Positions 8,899 to 16,899 of a stretch of 64,000 nt of DNA are shown piece after piece. The notes under the pieces were generated by a model. It had not been told where the DNA came from, made no database searches, and saw only the letters and a list, made by a program, of their open reading frames with translations. The DNA is from JBBWZH01 sp035544115 (GTDB lineage: Bacteria; Actinomycetota; Actinomycetes; Mycobacteriales; CADCTP01): contig OY970235.1 of assembly GCA_963714145.1 (NCBI GenBank), forward strand, positions 6,696,001-6,760,000. The letters are read 5' to 3'. The position numbers were made by a program, and so were the translations under genes. Each line of letters begins with the position of its first letter. Position 1 is the stretch's first letter.

Positions 8899-9347
8899 AC
8901 CAGTCCCCTCGAGTCGGCGGCCGGGTCGACCCCGGCTCCGGACACAAACACTCCGGAGAGCCGTGCAAGGTTGCACGGGAACAAACCGGCGCCGATTGGT
9001 GTGCCTGCCGTCTCGGGACGTCTGGTGCTTTTGCTGTTGGGCGGGCCGTGCCGCGGTCACGATTTGGCTGTCCTTTCTGTCTCGAGGGCCGGAGGGATGA
9101 CGGCCTCGGCGCGATTGCTTGGTGGCGTGGCGCCGAGGCCGTCCTTGCTTGTCAGGTGCCGCTGATCAGCGACACATCAGCTGACCCGCCGGCAAGCCGA
9201 CCGGCACCGCCACACGATCCGCGGCACGGCAGGATGGTGCGGGGTGTCGTGACGTCCGGTGCGATCGTGTGGACGGGTCCGCCAGCCGGCATCGGCGATG
9301 ACGCACGACCCGCGGATCCAACCCGACCCGACAGAATCGAGCCGACA
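8899..9347. other. Intergenic region between divergent genes
   Basis: No credible gene is present. It must hold the promoters of the S8-like gene (minus) and the DinB-like gene (plus). It also contains a 14-bp hairpin at 9099-9143, which is unexpected between divergent genes. Confidence 0.4.
9099..9143. terminator. Strong hairpin inside a divergent intergenic region
   Basis: A perfect 14-bp stem pairs 9099-9112 with 9130-9143, with a 17-base loop. It looks like the terminators elsewhere in the window, yet neither neighbour ends here. It could end a short unannotated transcript on either strand. Confidence 0.45.
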
Positions 9348-9866
9348 ATGACCTGGTCGATACCGCGAATCACGACCGGTACCGAACGCCAGTTGCTCGA
9401 GTACATGCTCGACCGCAACCGGGCCGAATTGGTCGCCGCGGTGCGCGGCCTGTCTGAAGATGACGCCCGCCGCCGTCTCGTTGCGTCCCTGACCACACCG
9501 ATCGGATTGCTCAAGCACGCCGCGGTCGCCGAACGAATCTGGTTCCAGCGCGTCCTGGCGGGCCTGCCCGCGAGCGAGTGTGACGGCGGCACGACCCCGG
9601 GCCACGCCAGTTTCGTCGTCGCCGACAACGAGACCCTCGCCGACGTGATCGCCGAATTCGAGCGCGCCAGCGAGCGTTCCCGCGTGATCGCCGCCGACTT
9701 CGACCTCGACGACACCAGGACGCACCCCCGCGTCGGCGACGTCAACCTGCGGTTCATCTACCTGCTCGCGATCGAGGACTTCGCGCGTCACGCCGGCCAC
9801 GGCGACATCCTCCGCGAGCAGATCGGATTTCCCGTCCCGCCCGGCCCACCGGACCGCAATCCTTGA
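9348..9866 (+). CDS. DinB / DUF664 family protein
   Basis: A 172-residue four-helix-bundle protein of the DinB/DUF664 type. Visible family features are the opening helix with Glu-Arg-x-x-Leu...Leu-x-x-x-Arg, the AVAERIWFQRVLAG segment with a candidate metal-binding His (LLKHAAVAE), and the closing DFARHAGHGDILREQIG, whose HAGH supplies the other His ligands. Such proteins bind divalent metal and many are thiol (mycothiol or bacillithiol) transferases. No good ribosome binding site is seen before the ATG at 9348; the frame is open further upstream, but the family start fits here. The arsenic operon begins 33 bp downstream and its -35 box overlaps this stop codon. Confidence 0.85.
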   Translation: MTWSIPRITTGTERQLLEYMLDRNRAELVAAVRGLSEDDARRRLVASLTTPIGLLKHAAVAERIWFQRVLAGLPASECDGGTTPGHASFVVADNETLADVIAEFERASERSRVIAADFDLDDTRTHPRVGDVNLRFIYLLAIEDFARHAGHGDILREQIGFPVPPGPPDRNP

Positions 9867-9898
9867 CGCGGGTCGTTCGACTCAGCAACCATTGAGTC
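9863..9898 (+). promoter_or_regulatory. Promoter and likely ArsR operator of the arsenic operon
   Basis: TTGACG (9863-9868) is a good -35 box. AACCAT (9887-9892) is a weak -10 box placed seven bases before the ATG at 9900, so the mRNA may be leaderless. The inverted repeat GACTCA-N8-TGAGTC (9879-9884 and 9893-9898) covers the -10 box and start point. ArsR repressors bind such dyads, so this is probably the autoregulatory operator. Confidence 0.55.
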
Positions 9899-9899
9899 A

Positions 9900-10646
9900 A
9901 TGGGCATTGACTGGTCGGGTGTGCGGGGGCGGGCCGCGGTGCATGCCGCACTCGCCGAGCCGGCGCGGCTGGCCGTGGTCGAGCTACTGGCCCTGGGCGA
10001 CCGCTCGCCAGGCGAACTGGGCGAGGCCCTGGGCATCGGGTCGAACCTGCTCGCCCACCACCTGCACGTCCTGACCGACGCCGGGGTGGTGGCGCGGTCG
10101 CGGTCGGAAGCCGACCGGCGCCGTACCTACCTGCGGCTACTCCCGGCCGCGCTGGGCGGCCTGGTACCCGCCGCGGCGGTCCCGGAGGCCGGCCGGGTGG
10201 TGTTCGTCTGCACGCACAACTCGGCCCGCTCCCAGCTGGCCGCGGCGCTCTGGGCCAGGCGCAGCCCGGTCGAGGTCGCCTCGGCGGGCACCAGCCCGGC
10301 GCCGCGGGTGCACCGCGGGGCGGCGGCGGTGGCCCGCCGGCACGGCCTGGCCCTGGCCGGGGCGCGCACCGCCCACGTCCGCGACGTGGCCCGGCCGGAC
10401 GACCTGATGATCGCGGTCTGCGACCACGCCTACGAAGAACTCGCCAGCCGGCCCGACCGGCTGCACTGGTCCGTACCCGACCCGGTCCGCACCGGGTCAC
10501 CCGAGGCGTTCGAGCAGGCATTCCAGGACATCGAGGCACGCGTCGAGCGGCTGGCCCAAGCACTCGTCCCACCCCCACGCGCCAGCGCCCCGGGCACCGG
10601 CGCGGGGCCCGACGAGACACGCCCCCAGGGCGGGACAACCCGATGA
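9900..10646 (+). CDS. ArsR repressor fused to an LMW-phosphatase-type arsenate reductase
   Basis: A 248-residue two-domain protein. Residues ~1-85 are an ArsR/SmtB winged helix (EPARLAVVELLALGDRSPGELGEALG...LLAHHLHVLTDAGVV). From ~95 on is a low-molecular-weight phosphatase fold with the active-site loop VCTHNSARSQ (C-x5-R-S) and a distal acidic motif near DPVRTGSPEAF. No obvious ArsR metal-binding Cys pair is visible in the winged helix; the cysteines present lie in the reductase part (C105-like loop Cys and a later Cys in IAVCDHAYEE). The fusion suggests that sensing and arsenate chemistry are linked in one chain, or that the phosphatase-like domain acts as the sensor. It heads an operon with arsC and an aquaporin. 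Confidence 0.88.
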   Translation: MGIDWSGVRGRAAVHAALAEPARLAVVELLALGDRSPGELGEALGIGSNLLAHHLHVLTDAGVVARSRSEADRRRTYLRLLPAALGGLVPAAAVPEAGRVVFVCTHNSARSQLAAALWARRSPVEVASAGTSPAPRVHRGAAAVARRHGLALAGARTAHVRDVARPDDLMIAVCDHAYEELASRPDRLHWSVPDPVRTGSPEAFEQAFQDIEARVERLAQALVPPPRASAPGTGAGPDETRPQGGTTR

Positions 10647-10704
10647 CGGGGACCTACGACGCGGCGACCCGGCAACGGCCACCGGCCTGGCGAAGGTGAG
10701 GAAA

Positions 10705-11121
10705 ATGGACGACGGCAAGCCTGTGGTGCTGTTCCTGTGCGTGCACAACGCCGGGCGCAGCCAGATGGCGATGGGCTTCTTCACCCACTTCGCCGGCGAC
10801 GCCGCCGTGGCCTGGTCCGGCGGGTCGGAACCGGCCTCGACGGTCAACCCGGCCGCGGTGGCGGCGATGCGCGAGGTCGGCATCGACATCTCCGCCGAGT
10901 TCCCCAAGCCGTGGACCGACGAGGTGGTCCGCGCCGCCGACGTCGTGGTCACGATGGGCTGCGGCGACGCCTGCCCGGTCTTCCCCGGCAAGCGCTACGA
11001 GGACTGGGTCCTGGACGACCCGGCCGGCCTGGGCACCGAGGCGGTCCGGCCGATCCGCGATCAGATCGAGGGCCGGGTCCGCGGCCTGCTCACCCAGCTC
11101 AACGTCCCCATCAAGGCATGA
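10705..11121 (+). CDS. arsC: Arsenate reductase, LMW protein-tyrosine-phosphatase family
   Basis: A 138-residue single-domain reductase. LCVHNAGRSQMA is the phosphatase loop with nucleophilic Cys and Arg. MGCGDACPVFPGKRYEDWVLDDPAG carries the two further cysteines (C-x4-C) and the acidic Asp-Pro loop found in the thioredoxin- or mycothiol-linked actinobacterial enzymes. The start at 10705 follows AAGGTGAGG; a GTG nine bases earlier is in frame but overlaps this binding site. It reduces arsenate to arsenite in the cytosol. Its TGA overlaps the ATG of the aquaporin gene (ATGA), so reductase and channel are translationally coupled. Confidence 0.9.
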   Translation: MDDGKPVVLFLCVHNAGRSQMAMGFFTHFAGDAAVAWSGGSEPASTVNPAAVAAMREVGIDISAEFPKPWTDEVVRAADVVVTMGCGDACPVFPGKRYEDWVLDDPAGLGTEAVRPIRDQIEGRVRGLLTQLNVPIKA

Positions 11122-11891
11122 GCACCGCGCCGGCCCCTCTCCTCCGACGGCTGGCCGCCGAGGCGCTCGGCACCGGACTCCTCGCCACCGCCGTCATCGG
11201 CTCCGGCATCGCCGCCGCCCGCCTCTCCCCGGCCGACGTCGGCCTGCAGCTGTTCGAGAACGCCGTGGCGACCGCCGCCGCCCTCGCCGTGATCATCCTG
11301 CTCGTCGGCCCGGTCTCCGGCGCCCACCTCAACCCCCTGGTCAGCCTCGCCGACTGGTGGCTGGGCCGCCGCGACCAGACCGGACTCGACCTCGCCGACG
11401 TCGCGCCCTACGCGGCCGCGCAGACCATCGGCGGCATCGCCGGCGCCGTGCTGGCCAACCTCATGTACGACCTGACCGCCGTCACCTGGTCGACCACCAA
11501 CCGGTCGGCCGGCCACCTCTGGCTGTCCGAAGTCGTCGCCACCGCCGGCCTCATCGCCGTCGTCTTCGCCCTCGCCCGCAGCGGACGCGCGGCGCTGTCG
11601 GCCGCCACCATCGGCGCCTACATCGGCGCCGCCTACTTCTTCACCTCCTCGACCTCCTTCGCCAACCCCGCCATCACCATCGCCCGCGCCTTCACCAACA
11701 CCTTCGCCGGCATCGCGCCCGCATCCGTGCCGGCCTACGTCCTGGCCCAGACCGCCGGTGCCGCTCTCGGTCTGGCCACCGTCTGGCTGCTCTACCCCGA
11801 CCTGGCCCACACCGCCCCCGCCACAGCGGCTGTCCCGCACGACACCGCCACCGCACCCGCCGCCCGAACCCAGGACCGCCTCCCGCGCTGA
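11118..11891 (+). CDS. Aquaporin / glycerol-facilitator family channel, probable arsenite exit
   Basis: A 257-residue MIP-family membrane protein with six hydrophobic segments. The two half-helix motifs are H-L-N-P-L in the first repeat (NPL in place of NPA) and F-A-N-P-A in the second, followed by the expected Arg (NPAITIAR). The selectivity region around the second NPA is otherwise normal. The start codon overlaps the arsC stop. With no arsB or acr3 in the operon, arsenite made by ArsC could leave down its gradient through this channel, as known for AqpS-type systems; this is inference from context. The C-terminal ~30 residues are Ala/Thr/Pro-rich and cytoplasmic. Confidence 0.87.
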   Translation: MSTAPAPLLRRLAAEALGTGLLATAVIGSGIAAARLSPADVGLQLFENAVATAAALAVIILLVGPVSGAHLNPLVSLADWWLGRRDQTGLDLADVAPYAAAQTIGGIAGAVLANLMYDLTAVTWSTTNRSAGHLWLSEVVATAGLIAVVFALARSGRAALSAATIGAYIGAAYFFTSSTSFANPAITIARAFTNTFAGIAPASVPAYVLAQTAGAALGLATVWLLYPDLAHTAPATAAVPHDTATAPAARTQDRLPR

Positions 11892-12029
11892 CCTCGACGC
11901 CGGCACGGCTTCGGCCCGTCCACGGTTGCCACCGCCGCCTCGCCAATTCCTGGTCGACTCCTGGTCGACCGAAGTCCCGCGACGGCACCGGCCGGGTTCC
12001 GCTCGCGGCCAGCGCGACGTGCTGCAGCT

Positions 12030-12043
12030 TTGAAGCGCTTCAA
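12030..12043 (+). promoter_or_regulatory. LacI-type operator upstream of the LacI gene
   Basis: TTGAAGCGCTTCAA is a perfect 14-bp palindrome with the central CG step typical of LacI-family sites. A nearly identical copy lies in the promoter of the sugar operon (13410-13423), so both are probably bound by the regulator encoded at 12113. TACTGT at 12057-12062 could be the -10 box of the regulator gene. Confidence 0.8.
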
Positions 12044-12112
12044 GCGATCGGCCCGTTACTGTGAGAGCCGGCGCGAGCGCTGCCGAGAGCACCTAGCAAT
12101 GGAGAGGCGGAC

Positions 12113-13237
12113 GTGACGGGTCAGCCGACCGGGGGGCCGGGCCCCGCCGATGCCCCTCGGCGTCCACGGCTGACGGACGTGGCCAGCGGCGCCGGTGTGT
12201 CAACCGGCACGGTGTCCCTGGTGTTGCGCGGTGAGCCGGGCCCGAGCACGGAGACCCGCCGCCGCGTGCTCGAGACCGCGGCGGCCCTCGGCTACCGGCC
12301 GGACCGCACGGCCAGCCTGCTGGCCCGGCGGCGCAGCCGGCTGCTCGGGGTGCTCGTCGACCCGCACAGCTCGTTCCACGCCGAGCTCGTCGAGGAGCTC
12401 GACGCCGCCGCCCAGGCCGCCGGGTACGACATCGTGCTCAGCCCGCTCACCCGGGTGCGGGACGAGTCCCGCGCGATCGAGACCCTGCTGGACTTCCGCA
12501 GCGAGGCGCTGATCCTGCTCGGCCCGGGCATCCCGGCCGCCCGGCTCGCCCAACTCGCCGAGCAACTGCCCGCCGTCGTGGTCGGCCGACGGCTCAGCCC
12601 GCTGGTCACCGATGTGGTCCGGGCCGCCGACGCCGCCGGCATCGGACAAGCCGTCGACCACCTGGCCGACCTGGGCCACCAGCAGATCGTCTTCGTCGAC
12701 GGCGGGCGCGGCCCCGGCACCATCGCCACCGACCGCCGCCGCGGCTACCGCACTGCCATGCGCCGGCGCGATCTCGAACGCTTCGTCCGGGTGCTCCCCG
12801 GCGACCACACCGAGATCGCCGGCATCGCCGCCGCTGAATGCCTGCTGCGCGAGGCCGACCTGCCCACCGCCGTCATCACGTACAACGACCGGTGCGCCGT
12901 CGGCCTGCTCGACGCGCTGACCCGGGCCGGCGTCCCGGTGCCGGGCCACGTCTCGGTCGTCGGGTACGACGACAGCCCGCAATCCCGCTGGGCCCACATC
13001 GAGCTCACGACTGTGCAACAGAATGCCCGCCAGCAGGCCGAACACGCGGTGACCGCCGCCCACCAGCGCCTCAACGGCCGGGCCGAACCGCGGGAGATCC
13101 TGCTGGCCCCGCAACTGGTCGTTCGCAGCACGACGAGCGTGGCACGCACCCGACCGGCCGACGCCGCCTCGTCCAGCCTCCCGGCCCGGGGAGCGCACGG
13201 TTCGACCCCGGTGCCGCACTCGCGACCCCCAGGCTGA
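12113..13237 (+). CDS. LacI family transcriptional regulator of the sugar operon
   Basis: A 374-residue repressor. Residues ~18-65 form the LacI helix-turn-helix and hinge (LTDVASGAGVSTGTVSLVLRG, then TRRRVLETAAALGYRPDRTA). From ~75 a periplasmic-binding-like effector domain follows, with the standard GVLVDPHSSFHAEL start and the VPGHVSVVGYDD motif near the end. The GTG start follows GGAGAGG. The last ~30 residues are Pro/Ser-rich and lie beyond the normal family end. Matching operators sit upstream of this gene (12030-12043) and inside the promoter of the operon that starts at 13470, implying autoregulation and control of the operon, presumably relieved by the imported sugar or a product of it. 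Confidence 0.93.
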   Translation: MTGQPTGGPGPADAPRRPRLTDVASGAGVSTGTVSLVLRGEPGPSTETRRRVLETAAALGYRPDRTASLLARRRSRLLGVLVDPHSSFHAELVEELDAAAQAAGYDIVLSPLTRVRDESRAIETLLDFRSEALILLGPGIPAARLAQLAEQLPAVVVGRRLSPLVTDVVRAADAAGIGQAVDHLADLGHQQIVFVDGGRGPGTIATDRRRGYRTAMRRRDLERFVRVLPGDHTEIAGIAAAECLLREADLPTAVITYNDRCAVGLLDALTRAGVPVPGHVSVVGYDDSPQSRWAHIELTTVQQNARQQAEHAVTAAHQRLNGRAEPREILLAPQLVVRSTTSVARTRPADAASSSLPARGAHGSTPVPHSRPPG

Positions 13238-13371
13238 CCGGCACCCCACTTTCGTCACCGGCCGCGCCGGTTCCAGTTGCCCTGCCCCATGGCGCCCGTG
13301 CCGTCCGGTTCGCCGCGCCGGCGCCGGGCGCCCGGTGCGGTGGACGGACCGCCCCTCTTTGTTACGGGCTC

Positions 13372-13423
13372 TTGACAGCGGCGTCACCACCTCCCACAGT
13401 AGCGAGAACTTAAAGCGCTTCAA
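13372..13423 (+). promoter_or_regulatory. Promoter and LacI-type operator of the sugar operon
   Basis: A consensus -35 TTGACA (13372-13377) and CACAGT (13395-13400) are 17 bp apart. The operator TTAAAGCGCTTCAA (13410-13423) lies just past the predicted start point and differs from the copy at 12030 by one base. Repressor bound here would block initiation or early elongation. Confidence 0.75.
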
Positions 13424-13469
13424 ATCAGCGGGCACGAAGGACGCTGCGACCACAAGGGACTGACCGCGG

Positions 13470-14474
13470 ATGAAGCTCGGTGCCTATACCGCCTGCCTGC
13501 ACGACAAGCCGATCGAAGCGGCCCTGCAAGCGCTCAGCGCGCTGGGCCTGACCGGTGCGGAGATCAACTCCGGCGGCTTCCTGCCGGCCGCACACCTGCC
13601 GATCGAGCGACTGCGCGCCAGCCCGACGGCGCGCGGAGAATACCTCGGCCTGTTCTCCGCCGCGGGCATCACGCTGACCGCGCTGAACTGCAACGGCAAC
13701 CCGCTGCACCCCGACCCCGCGGTCCGGGACAAGCACGGCCAGGACGTGCTGGACGCCATCGAACTGGCCGCACTGCTCGGGGTCAACCGGGTGGTGGCCA
13801 TGAGCGGGCTGCCCGGCTCCGACCCGGGCGGGCGGCTGCCGGCGTGGAACGTGGTCCCGTGGGACAGCGCGTACCTCGACTCCCGCGACTACCAGTGGAA
13901 CGACGTCGCGATCCCGTACTGGAAACAGGTGCACAGCCGCGCCGCCGATGCCGACGTCAAGGTGTGCCTCGAGATGCACCCGCACAACATCGTCTACAAC
14001 CCGGCCACGATGGAACGGCTGGCGACCGAGCTGAACGCGACGCACGTGGGTGCGGAGATGGACCCGAGCCATCTCATGTGGCAGCAGATCGACCCGATCC
14101 TGGCCGTCCGGCACCTCGGTGGGTTGGTGTTCAACGCCGCGGCCAAGGACGTCCGGATCAACGCGGCCGCCAGGCTCAACGGCGTGCTCGACGACCGCTT
14201 CGGCCGGGTCGCCCCGGACGCCCCGGGCGCCGTCGGCCTCGGCGGCCGCTACACGCTCAGCCGGTGGCCGGACACCCCGTCGTGGGACTTCGTCGCCGTG
14301 GGCCGCGGGCACGACGCCGCCTGGTGGGCCGAGTTCCTCCGGGCGCTCGGTGAGATCGATCCGGACATGGCGGTGAACATCGAGCACGAAGACCAGGAAC
14401 TCGACCAGTTCTCCGGACTCCGCTCGGCCGCCGAAACCCTGCTCAAGGCGGCCGCCGAAGCCGCGGCGAACTGA
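13470..14474 (+). CDS. Sugar phosphate isomerase/epimerase-like TIM barrel (AP-endonuclease-2 fold)
   Basis: First gene of the operon, 334 residues. The fold is the xylose-isomerase-like TIM barrel: strands with E31 (GAEINSGG), E168 in CLEMHPHN, D198 and H201 in EMDPSHL, and E305 in NIEHED are the likely metal ligands and catalytic residues. The second His-type position of the family reads NAAAKD here. No signal peptide is present, so it acts in the cytosol. In operons that also hold a Gfo/Idh/MocA dehydrogenase and a second such barrel, these proteins carry out epimerisation, elimination or hydration of keto-sugars. The exact substrate is unknown. GGGAC upstream offers only a moderate ribosome binding site. 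Confidence 0.85.
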   Translation: MKLGAYTACLHDKPIEAALQALSALGLTGAEINSGGFLPAAHLPIERLRASPTARGEYLGLFSAAGITLTALNCNGNPLHPDPAVRDKHGQDVLDAIELAALLGVNRVVAMSGLPGSDPGGRLPAWNVVPWDSAYLDSRDYQWNDVAIPYWKQVHSRAADADVKVCLEMHPHNIVYNPATMERLATELNATHVGAEMDPSHLMWQQIDPILAVRHLGGLVFNAAAKDVRINAAARLNGVLDDRFGRVAPDAPGAVGLGGRYTLSRWPDTPSWDFVAVGRGHDAAWWAEFLRALGEIDPDMAVNIEHEDQELDQFSGLRSAAETLLKAAAEAAAN

Positions 14475-14648
14475 GCCGTGGCACCCCACCGCGCCGGCCC
14501 GGACGCACCGCGGATCCGGCCCCGGCGCACGCAGATCCGTTCGAACCGGGTCACGGCCACAGCGGCCGCGGCCCGCCTGCACGCACCTCACGGCGGCCGC
14601 GGCGAACGAAGCGGACGACGGCTCGGCCTCACGAAAGGACGTCGTGGT

Positions 14649-15743
14649 ATGCGGTCCACGCAGCTTTGCGCACGCAGCCCGGTCGGGCTCCGGGTGCGCG
14701 CCCGCAAGGGCTTGTACGCCGTGCCGGCGGTCGCTGCGGCACTCGTTCTCGCGGCCTGCTCCGGCGGCGGCGCGAACGACTCGCCCAGCTCGACCACGAA
14801 CAACAGCGCGACCGGGAGCGCCCCGATCAAGGCGGGCACGGGTGCCATCTCGATCTACGTCATCGGCGGGAAGTCCGACGACCCGTTCTGGTCGAAGGTC
14901 AAACGCGGGGTGGACGACGCGGCCCAGGTGGTCAAGGCGGCCGGCGGCTCGGTGACCTTCCTCGGCCCGCAGAACTACGACAACCTCGGTCCGGACGCGG
15001 CGAAGCTCACGCTCACCGCGCTCAGCAACCACCCGTCGGCCGTCGTGGGGCCGGACTGGGTGCCGGACGCGCAGGACGCCGCCTGGAAGCAGATCACCGC
15101 CAGCGGAACGCCCGTGTTCCTCTACAACGCCGGCGGCCCCGAAGCGGCGGCGCGGGTGGGTGCCGTCAGCTACATCGGATCGCAGGAGTTCACCGCCGGT
15201 CAGGTGGCGGGCAAGTACATGGGAACCCAGGGCGTCAAGAACGTGCTGTGTGTCAACACGCTCCCCGGCGCCTCGAACACCGAGGACCGGTGCAAGGGCA
15301 TCGCCGACGGCGAGAGCGGCGCGGGCGGCAAGTCCAAGCAGCTCCCGCTCCCGTCGTCGAACTTCGGCAACCCGACGGCCGTCGCCCAGGCCATCAAGGC
15401 GGCGCTGCTGAAGGACAGCAGCGTCGACGGCGTCATCACGATCAGCACCGCGGACGCCGACAGCGCGGCGAACGCGATCCAGCAGGCCAACGCCGGCAGC
15501 AAGGTCAAGCTCGCCACCTTCGACCTTGACCAGACCCAACTCGACCGCATCAAGGCCGGCAAGCAACTGCTCGCCATCGACCAGCAGCCCTACCTGCAGG
15601 GCTACCTGGGGGTGTCGATGGCCTACCAGTACGTGGCCTTCGGGCTCCTGTTGCCGCAGAACCCGATCCTCACCGGCCCGAACCTGATCACGGCCAGCAA
15701 CATCGACCAGGCGATCGCGGGAGCTAAGGCCGGCGTCCGCTGA
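14649..15743 (+). CDS. Sugar ABC transporter substrate-binding lipoprotein
   Basis: A 364-residue exported lipoprotein. A basic N-terminus, hydrophobic segment and lipobox L34-A-A-C37 are followed by a Gly/Ser/Asn-rich linker. The mature part is a periplasmic-binding-protein-4 (ribose/RbsB-type) domain: ISIYVIGGKSDDPFWSKVKRGVDDAA is the typical start and VDGVITISTADADSA lies at the domain crossover. The ATG at 14649 follows GAAAGGA; the open frame extends upstream without signals. It delivers a monosaccharide, polyol or small glycoside to the permease encoded next. A strong hairpin separates it from the permease gene, probably raising its expression relative to the membrane parts. Confidence 0.9.
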   Translation: MRSTQLCARSPVGLRVRARKGLYAVPAVAAALVLAACSGGGANDSPSSTTNNSATGSAPIKAGTGAISIYVIGGKSDDPFWSKVKRGVDDAAQVVKAAGGSVTFLGPQNYDNLGPDAAKLTLTALSNHPSAVVGPDWVPDAQDAAWKQITASGTPVFLYNAGGPEAAARVGAVSYIGSQEFTAGQVAGKYMGTQGVKNVLCVNTLPGASNTEDRCKGIADGESGAGGKSKQLPLPSSNFGNPTAVAQAIKAALLKDSSVDGVITISTADADSAANAIQQANAGSKVKLATFDLDQTQLDRIKAGKQLLAIDQQPYLQGYLGVSMAYQYVAFGLLLPQNPILTGPNLITASNIDQAIAGAKAGVR

Positions 15744-15748
15744 CCGAT

Positions 15749-15792
15749 CGGGTGGGTCGGGTCCTGCGTCCACTCAGGACCCGACGCACCCG
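15749..15792 (+). terminator. Intercistronic hairpin after the binding-protein gene
   Basis: An 11-bp stem (15756-15766 with 15775-15785) extends by six further pairs (15749-15754 with 15787-15792) across one mismatch. It lies between binding protein and permease, all in the same direction, so it is likely a partial terminator or 3'-end stabiliser rather than an operon end. Confidence 0.65.
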
Positions 15793-15840
15793 GCCGATAC
15801 CGGCGCACCCAGGCCGTCCGACCTCAAAGGTGGTCCGCTC

Positions 15841-16899
15841 ATGACAGTCCACGTTTCCGGCGTGCAACCCACGGCTGCCGCGCCAGCGAAACCGTCGTCG
15901 GCCGCACGTTCGCTGCGCAGCCTGACGCACCGGCCCGAGGCCGGCGCACTCATCGGGACGTTGACCGTCTTCGTCTTCTTCGTCATCTTCGGCGGCTCGA
16001 AGTTCGGGTCCTCCGGCGGGGCCGCCAGCTGGCTCAACGTGGCCGCGGAGCTCGGCATCATCGCGATTCCGGTCGGCCTGTTGATGATCGCCGGGGAGCT
16101 GGACCTGTCGGTCGGGTCGGTGCTGGCGGCGAGTTCGATGACGCTGGCAATCGTGTCGGGGCACTGGAACGCGCCGCTGATCGTGGGCGTCCTGCTGGCC
16201 CTCGGGCTCGGCCTGGTCGTCGGCCTCGTCAACGGCATCATCGTGACGCGGACCAACGTCCCCTCGTTCGTCGTCACGCTCGCCACCCTCTTCGCGCTGT
16301 CCGGCTTCACGCTCGGCCTGTCCCGCGTCATCACCGGCACCACCAGCGTCCCGCTGCACCCAGACCCGCTCACCAAGCACGTCTTCGGCATGTTGATCGG
16401 GAACAAGTTCGAAGTGGCGATCTTCTGGTGGCTCGCCGTGGTGCTCGGTGTCGGGTGGATGCTGCACGTGACCCGCTACGGGAACTGGATCTTCGCGGTG
16501 GGCGGCGACAAGGAGAGCGCACGCGCCAGCGGCATCCCGACACAGCAGGTCAAGATCGCTCTGTTCATGGGCAGCGGGCTCGGCGCGGCCCTGGTGGGTG
16601 TCATCCAGACGAGCCTCTACAACGGGGCACAGGTCGCGAATGGACAGTCGTTCGTCTTCAACTCGATCATCTCGGTCGTCATCGGCGGCGTGCTGCTCAC
16701 CGGTGGCTACGGCTCGGTGGTCGGTGTCGTACTCGGCACCCTGACCTTCGCGATCGTCAACCAGGGCATCTACTACACCGACTGGAACTCGGACTGGGCG
16801 AGCCTGATCCTCGGCATCCTGCTGCTGGTGGCCGTGCTCATGAACAACACCTTCCGCAAGCTCGCGTTGTCGTACGCACCCCGCGGGCGGAAGCTGTGA
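15841..16899 (+). CDS. Sugar ABC transporter permease, RbsC family
   Basis: A 352-residue membrane protein with about nine or ten hydrophobic segments and the conserved motif of this family, GELDLSVGSVLAASSM (residues ~83-98), plus NGIIVTRTNVPSFVVTL-like and SIISVVIGGVLLTGGYGSVVG segments. One gene serves both halves of the channel, as usual for carbohydrate-uptake-2 transporters. Its stop overlaps the GTG of the ATPase gene (GTGA, 16896-16899). The substrate should be the same as that of the binding protein upstream. Confidence 0.92.
   Translation: MTVHVSGVQPTAAAPAKPSSAARSLRSLTHRPEAGALIGTLTVFVFFVIFGGSKFGSSGGAASWLNVAAELGIIAIPVGLLMIAGELDLSVGSVLAASSMTLAIVSGHWNAPLIVGVLLALGLGLVVGLVNGIIVTRTNVPSFVVTLATLFALSGFTLGLSRVITGTTSVPLHPDPLTKHVFGMLIGNKFEVAIFWWLAVVLGVGWMLHVTRYGNWIFAVGGDKESARASGIPTQQVKIALFMGSGLGAALVGVIQTSLYNGAQVANGQSFVFNSIISVVIGGVLLTGGYGSVVGVVLGTLTFAIVNQGIYYTDWNSDWASLILGILLLVAVLMNNTFRKLALSYAPRGRKL

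Noticed and set aside
8778..9347. Long N-terminal extension of the DinB-like gene
   Set aside because: The extra 190 codons have shadow composition, overlap the start of the S8-like gene, and DinB proteins begin near the ATG at 9348.
13425..15773. 782-codon open frame on the minus strand across the sugar operon
   Set aside because: Antisense to a TIM-barrel and a binding-protein gene with full motifs; composition is that of a shadow.
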